Below are positions 61,172 to 64,000 of a DNA stretch of 64,000 nt, piece by piece. Origin of the DNA: JACCXG01 sp963717745 (GTDB lineage: Bacteria > Acidobacteriota > Vicinamibacteria > Vicinamibacterales > 2-12-FULL-66-21). Every line of letters begins with the position of its first letter. The first letter of the stretch is position 1. Made by a program: the position numbers and the translations under genes. The notes under the pieces are model-generated. The model made no database searches. It saw nothing but the letters and a program-made list of their open reading frames with translations, and was not told the origin of the DNA. Location: assembly GCA_963717745.1 (NCBI GenBank), contig CAVQXJ010000024.1, forward strand, positions 310,001 to 374,000, given 5' to 3'.

Positions 61172-61651
61172 ATGACCATCCATCAAACCCTTGCCACGCT
61201 GTTCGGTGAGCTCCTCGATGGCCCCGCCGCGGAGGCGGCGTGGATGCTCAACGCCAACGACGACGGCCTGCTTCGATCCCTCGACAAGCTGCCGGCGCCG
61301 GCGGCGTCGCGGATTGCGCCTGGCGGCGGCGCGAGCATCGCCGCCCACGTCGATCACCTCCGCTACGGCCTGTCGCTGATGAACCGGTGGAGCCGCGGCG
61401 AGGCCAATCCCTGGGAGACGGCCGACTGGGCGGCCAGCTGGCGCCGCTCCGAGGTCAGCGACCAGGAATGGGCGCAGCGCCGCCAGGAGCTGGCGGTGGA
61501 AGTGCGGGCGTGGATGGACGTGCTGCGGTCGCCGCGCGAGTACACGCCGTTCGAATTGAACGGCGTCATCGCGAGCATCGCGCACCTCGCGTATCACCTC
61601 GGCGCCATCCGGCAGATCGACCGCTCGATCCGCGGGCCGGCCGCCGAGTAG
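61172..61651 (+). CDS. DinB-family protein
   Basis: The 159-residue product reads MTIHQTLATLFGELLDGPAAEAAWMLN, then GGASIAAHVDHLRYGLSLMNRWSRGE and IASIAHLAYHLGAIRQID. His at AAHVDHL and HLAYHLGA are candidate metal ligands. It is the third DinB protein in this window and is closer in sequence to cytoplasmic DinB-superfamily members than to the secreted one at 34821-35303. Confidence 0.83.
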   Translation: MTIHQTLATLFGELLDGPAAEAAWMLNANDDGLLRSLDKLPAPAASRIAPGGGASIAAHVDHLRYGLSLMNRWSRGEANPWETADWAASWRRSEVSDQEWAQRRQELAVEVRAWMDVLRSPREYTPFELNGVIASIAHLAYHLGAIRQIDRSIRGPAAE

Positions 61652-61693
61652 CGCGGCGTGCGAACCGCGGCCTCATCGAAGCGGGCTCCCACC

Positions 61694-62059
61694 ATGTCTT
61701 CAGAAACAGGTCGCGAGCACATCGTCAAGCGGTTGATCCGTGATGTAGAGGCGACAGTCGGACCTGCGTATGTGGGATTCGTGGTGGACAGGGCCGACTT
61801 TCTCGTGTCCTTCAACGACGACCTGAGCCGGTACCGTGACAGGTTGGTCGAGGAGGTTCAGCAGTACTTTCATGACGTCTATATCGATACCACCTGGCCC
61901 ACTTGCCCGCGCCATCCGAACCATCCGCTGTGGTTGCGCGGGGAATCATGGCACTGCGAACGTGATGACGTTCCGGTTGCTCGTCTTGGCGAGCTCGAAG
62001 CAGCCCTGAACCGGGGATCCAGCAAAGGCGACTCACGCCAATCGACGGAGGAGCTGTGA
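61694..62059 (+). CDS. Hypothetical protein
   Basis: The 121 residues from ATG 61694 include IVKRLIRDVEATVGPAYVGFVVDRADFLVSF and a Cys/His-containing segment, TWPTCPRHPNHPLWLRGESWHCERDDVPVARLG. The latter resembles a small zinc-binding knuckle (C-x2-H-x2-H...H-C). I do not recognise the family. The stop overlaps the start of the cupin gene. Confidence 0.65.
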   Translation: MSSETGREHIVKRLIRDVEATVGPAYVGFVVDRADFLVSFNDDLSRYRDRLVEEVQQYFHDVYIDTTWPTCPRHPNHPLWLRGESWHCERDDVPVARLGELEAALNRGSSKGDSRQSTEEL

Positions 62060-62736
62060 TGAGTAGGCGACAGTGGCTATCCAGGGCCGGGGTTGCCGCG
62101 GCGATGCTGTCGCTCGCACTGTCAGCGTGCCGCCCAGGGCGTGCCGCAAGGCATCGGCGCCGGCTGCGTGCCGATCGGCCAACGCACGCAGCAGTTCGGA
62201 TGCTTCATTCTGGCGGCGCAGCCGGTCGGCGCGATCGACGGGCGTGCCGCGTTCTGGCATCTGGAGACATTCCCCGATCGCGCGGCGGCAGAGAGGGCGA
62301 AGGGCGCGCCGGGAACGGTGGTCGAGGCGTTCGGTAAAGTGTGGCGGCTCACGATCGCCGAGGCGGGCCGGCGATCGGCCGGGGGCAGCACGTCGCCGAG
62401 ATCGGTCCATTGCCGATCACGCCGGGCACCGCCTACACGGCGCAGTTCATGGAGGCGGTGTTCCGCCCGGGAATGAAGTCCGCCGTGCACCGCCACTCTG
62501 GTCCTGAAGCCTGGTACACCGTCACCGGAGAAACCTGTCTGGAAACGCCGCAGGGCATCATGACCGGCCGCGCCGGCGGCAGCCATGTGATCGTTCCTGG
62601 CGGCCCGCCGATGGAGCTCACGGCGACGGGGTCCGAGACACGACAGGCACTGGTGCTGATCCTTCACGACTCCGCGCAACCGGCGACGAGTCCGGCCCCC
62701 GACTGGACGCCCAAGGGACTGTGCAAGCCCCGGTAA
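62059..62736 (+). CDS. Secreted cupin-domain protein, frame broken twice
   Basis: GGAGGAG precedes ATG 62059 and a Tat/lipoprotein-like signal, MSRRQWLSRAGVAAAMLSLALSAC. At about 62131 the frame moves +1 (TGCCGCCCAGGG; dropping one C gives SACAQGVPQGIGAGC). The following WHLETFPDRAAAERAKGAPGTVVEAFGKVWRLTIAEAG leads to a second change near 62365 back to the first frame. The cupin domain then follows with FRPGMKSAVHRHSGPEAWYTVTGETCLETPQG and GGSHVIVPGGPPMELTATG. The two shifts cancel, giving 225 residues. Ligand unknown. Confidence 0.75.
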
Positions 62737-62871
62737 CGGCTGTGCCGTCCCCGCGTCCTCAATCGAGGCCATCCTGCCGTTTGCGCTTCGCGCTTTTTCG
62801 GCCATTCGCGCGGCGACCGTGTGGCACTGCCGTTGCTCTCTCAGAAGAGCCAGCGCAACAGGAGTGTGATC

Positions 62872-63486
62872 ATGCGGAAGCTCTCAGCACTGCCGGCGTC
62901 TGTCGTCGCGGCGCTGTTCGTTGTTTCGACCGCGTCGAGTGCGTCGGCACAGGGCCGGGCTCAGGTCGGCGGGTTCGGTGGATATACGTTCGGCAGCACG
63001 ACCGCGGCAACCACGTTTGGCGGCAACCTGCGGATGCCGCTGGCCGGCGGCATGGACATCGTCGGCGAAGTGGGGCGGCTGGACGACGTGATGCCGTCGA
63101 CGCTGGGGACCCTGATCGATTTCACCCCGATCGATCTGCGGCTGTCGGCGTGGTACGGCGAGGCTGGCGTGCGCTTCCAGGCGCCATGGCATCGTATCGT
63201 CGTGCCTTACGCCGAGGCGACCGCCGGGTTCGCGCGGATGCACACGGGCTTCAGCGGCGCCGGACGCGCCGACCCGTTCGTGAGCGCGGCACTGCGCTTC
63301 CTCGATCGAACCGAACCGATGCTTGGCGTCGGTGCCGGCATCGCGGTCAGCGGCGGCCCGCTCACGCTCGACCTCGGCTACCGATACAAGCGGATCGTGG
63401 CATCCGACTCGCTGCAATCGATCCTGGTCGCGGGTGACCGGATCGACGTGAGCCAGGTGCGCATCGGCGTCGGGGTCCGATTCTAG
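62872..63486 (+). CDS. Outer-membrane beta-barrel-like secreted protein
   Basis: The 204-residue product has a signal peptide ending ASSASAQ. It continues as alternating glycine/aromatic strands (QVGGFGGYTFGSTTAATTFGGNLRMPLAG, AEATAGFARMHTGF, VSGGPLTLDLGYRYKRIV) and ends in aromatic VRIGVGVRF, as expected for a small outer-membrane barrel. AGGAG lies upstream of ATG 62872. Confidence 0.75.
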   Translation: MRKLSALPASVVAALFVVSTASSASAQGRAQVGGFGGYTFGSTTAATTFGGNLRMPLAGGMDIVGEVGRLDDVMPSTLGTLIDFTPIDLRLSAWYGEAGVRFQAPWHRIVVPYAEATAGFARMHTGFSGAGRADPFVSAALRFLDRTEPMLGVGAGIAVSGGPLTLDLGYRYKRIVASDSLQSILVAGDRIDVSQVRIGVGVRF

Positions 63487-63711
63487 CTCGCTGATGAAAA
63501 ACCTCGCAGGTCAAGGGAGAAGGGAAGGGCTCTACGCCCACGACCTGCGCGGTCGGCAACAGGTGTCGAGACTCCGGGTGGAGCCGGCCGTGCTGCCCGC
63601 CGAATGCGCGGCTCCGCCCTGACGAAGTAACTCTGGGACGACGCGCTGATCTCGGAATAAGCTTCGCGAACCAGGTCGAGCGAGACCTCAACACCAACAC
63701 CGGAGGGACGC

Positions 63712-63879
63712 GTGAGCACATCGGCGCCTGCGACCAGTGCTGCCAAGGCCGGCATCGGCTTCGGGAGCGCCCTCGCCATCACGATCTCCTGGAGTGTCAA
63801 CAAGTCGATCCTCTGGGCGATCATCCACGGCTTTTTAGGGTGGATCTACGTGCTCTACTATGCGCTGAAGCATCAGTGA
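63712..63879 (+). CDS. Small membrane protein, 55 residues
   Basis: GTG 63712 follows GGAGG and encodes an Ala/Ser/Thr-rich N-terminus, then GSALAITISWSVNKSILWAIIHGFLGWIYVLYYALKHQ, with one or two membrane segments. The reading frame, Shine-Dalgarno and protein-like composition support a real gene despite its size. No function known. Confidence 0.7.
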   Translation: MSTSAPATSAAKAGIGFGSALAITISWSVNKSILWAIIHGFLGWIYVLYYALKHQ

Positions 63880-63952
63880 TCGACTGCGGCCCGGCGGCAG
63901 CTCTCAAGGGCCGCCGGCTGGGCGAGGCGCTGGATCGCCCTCGAGGACAGGC

Positions 63953-64000
63953 ATGTTGTTGATCAGAGCGGCTCGAGCCTGGCTGACGTCTGTCGTGGCT
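63953..64000 (+). CDS. Start of an unknown gene, cut by the window end
   Basis: ATG 63953 after GAGGACAG opens a frame reading MLLIRAARAWLTSVVA to the end of the window. The sixteen codons look like the start of a signal or membrane segment. Nothing more can be said. Confidence 0.4.
   Translation, partial: MLLIRAARAWLTSVVA

Overview
This is a high-GC bacterial chromosome segment, most likely from the Acidobacteriota and probably the Vicinamibacteria. The reasons are a MacB/FtsX-type orphan permease of the kind called ADOP (acidobacterial duplicated orphan permease), an RpoB with a Cys-rich N-terminal insertion, and a run of exported hydrolases, cupins and DinB proteins. I see no rRNA, CRISPR array, prophage or insertion sequence.

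Bases 1-27030 are conserved information-processing genes, all on the plus strand. In order they are: the end of rplY, pth, rpsF-rpsR-rplI, dnaB, alr, radA, a PIN-TRAM membrane protein, a PlsC-like acyltransferase, ispD-ispF-gltX-rlmB, then four tRNAs (Thr-TGT, Tyr-GTA, Gly-TCC, Thr-GGT) and tuf. This is the same tRNA order as the E. coli thrU-tyrU-glyT-thrT-tufB cluster. rpmG, tRNA-Trp, secE, nusG, rplK, rplA, rplJ, rplL, rpoB and rpoC follow, closed by an intrinsic terminator at 26992-27028. Several gaps here carry low-complexity inverted repeats built from reiterated 5-8 nt words. The words differ from gap to gap, and some elements run right up to start codons.

Bases 27031-40500 are accessory. 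A junction of three truncated genes (27.2-27.9 kb) is followed by a secreted cupin, the permease, small unknown proteins, a kelch-type protein, two paralogous unknown secreted proteins flanking a type I signal peptidase, a LOG-like protein and methionine aminopeptidase.

Bases 40500-64000 hold a methyltransferase, DinB proteins, an alpha/beta hydrolase overlapping an apparently circularly permuted D-amino-acid-oxidase-like flavoprotein, a truncated tandem caspase-like protein and a Doc/Fic toxin-antitoxin pair. After them come a PIG-L deacetylase, an exported DegT-type aminotransferase next to a ceramidase-like protein, an HrpB helicase, a very large coiled-coil pseudo-histidine-kinase, a CehA/McbA-type PHP protein with EF-hands, an amidase, a second cupin and small membrane proteins.

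A recurring oddity is that many otherwise well-conserved genes (rpoB, rpoC, hrpB, the PIN-TRAM gene, both cupins and others) are split by single-base frame changes. Nearly all are in the +1 direction (one extra base). Where the site can be fixed, the extra base usually duplicates its neighbour, which suggests sequence error more than biology. I annotate those genes across the break and say so in each entry.
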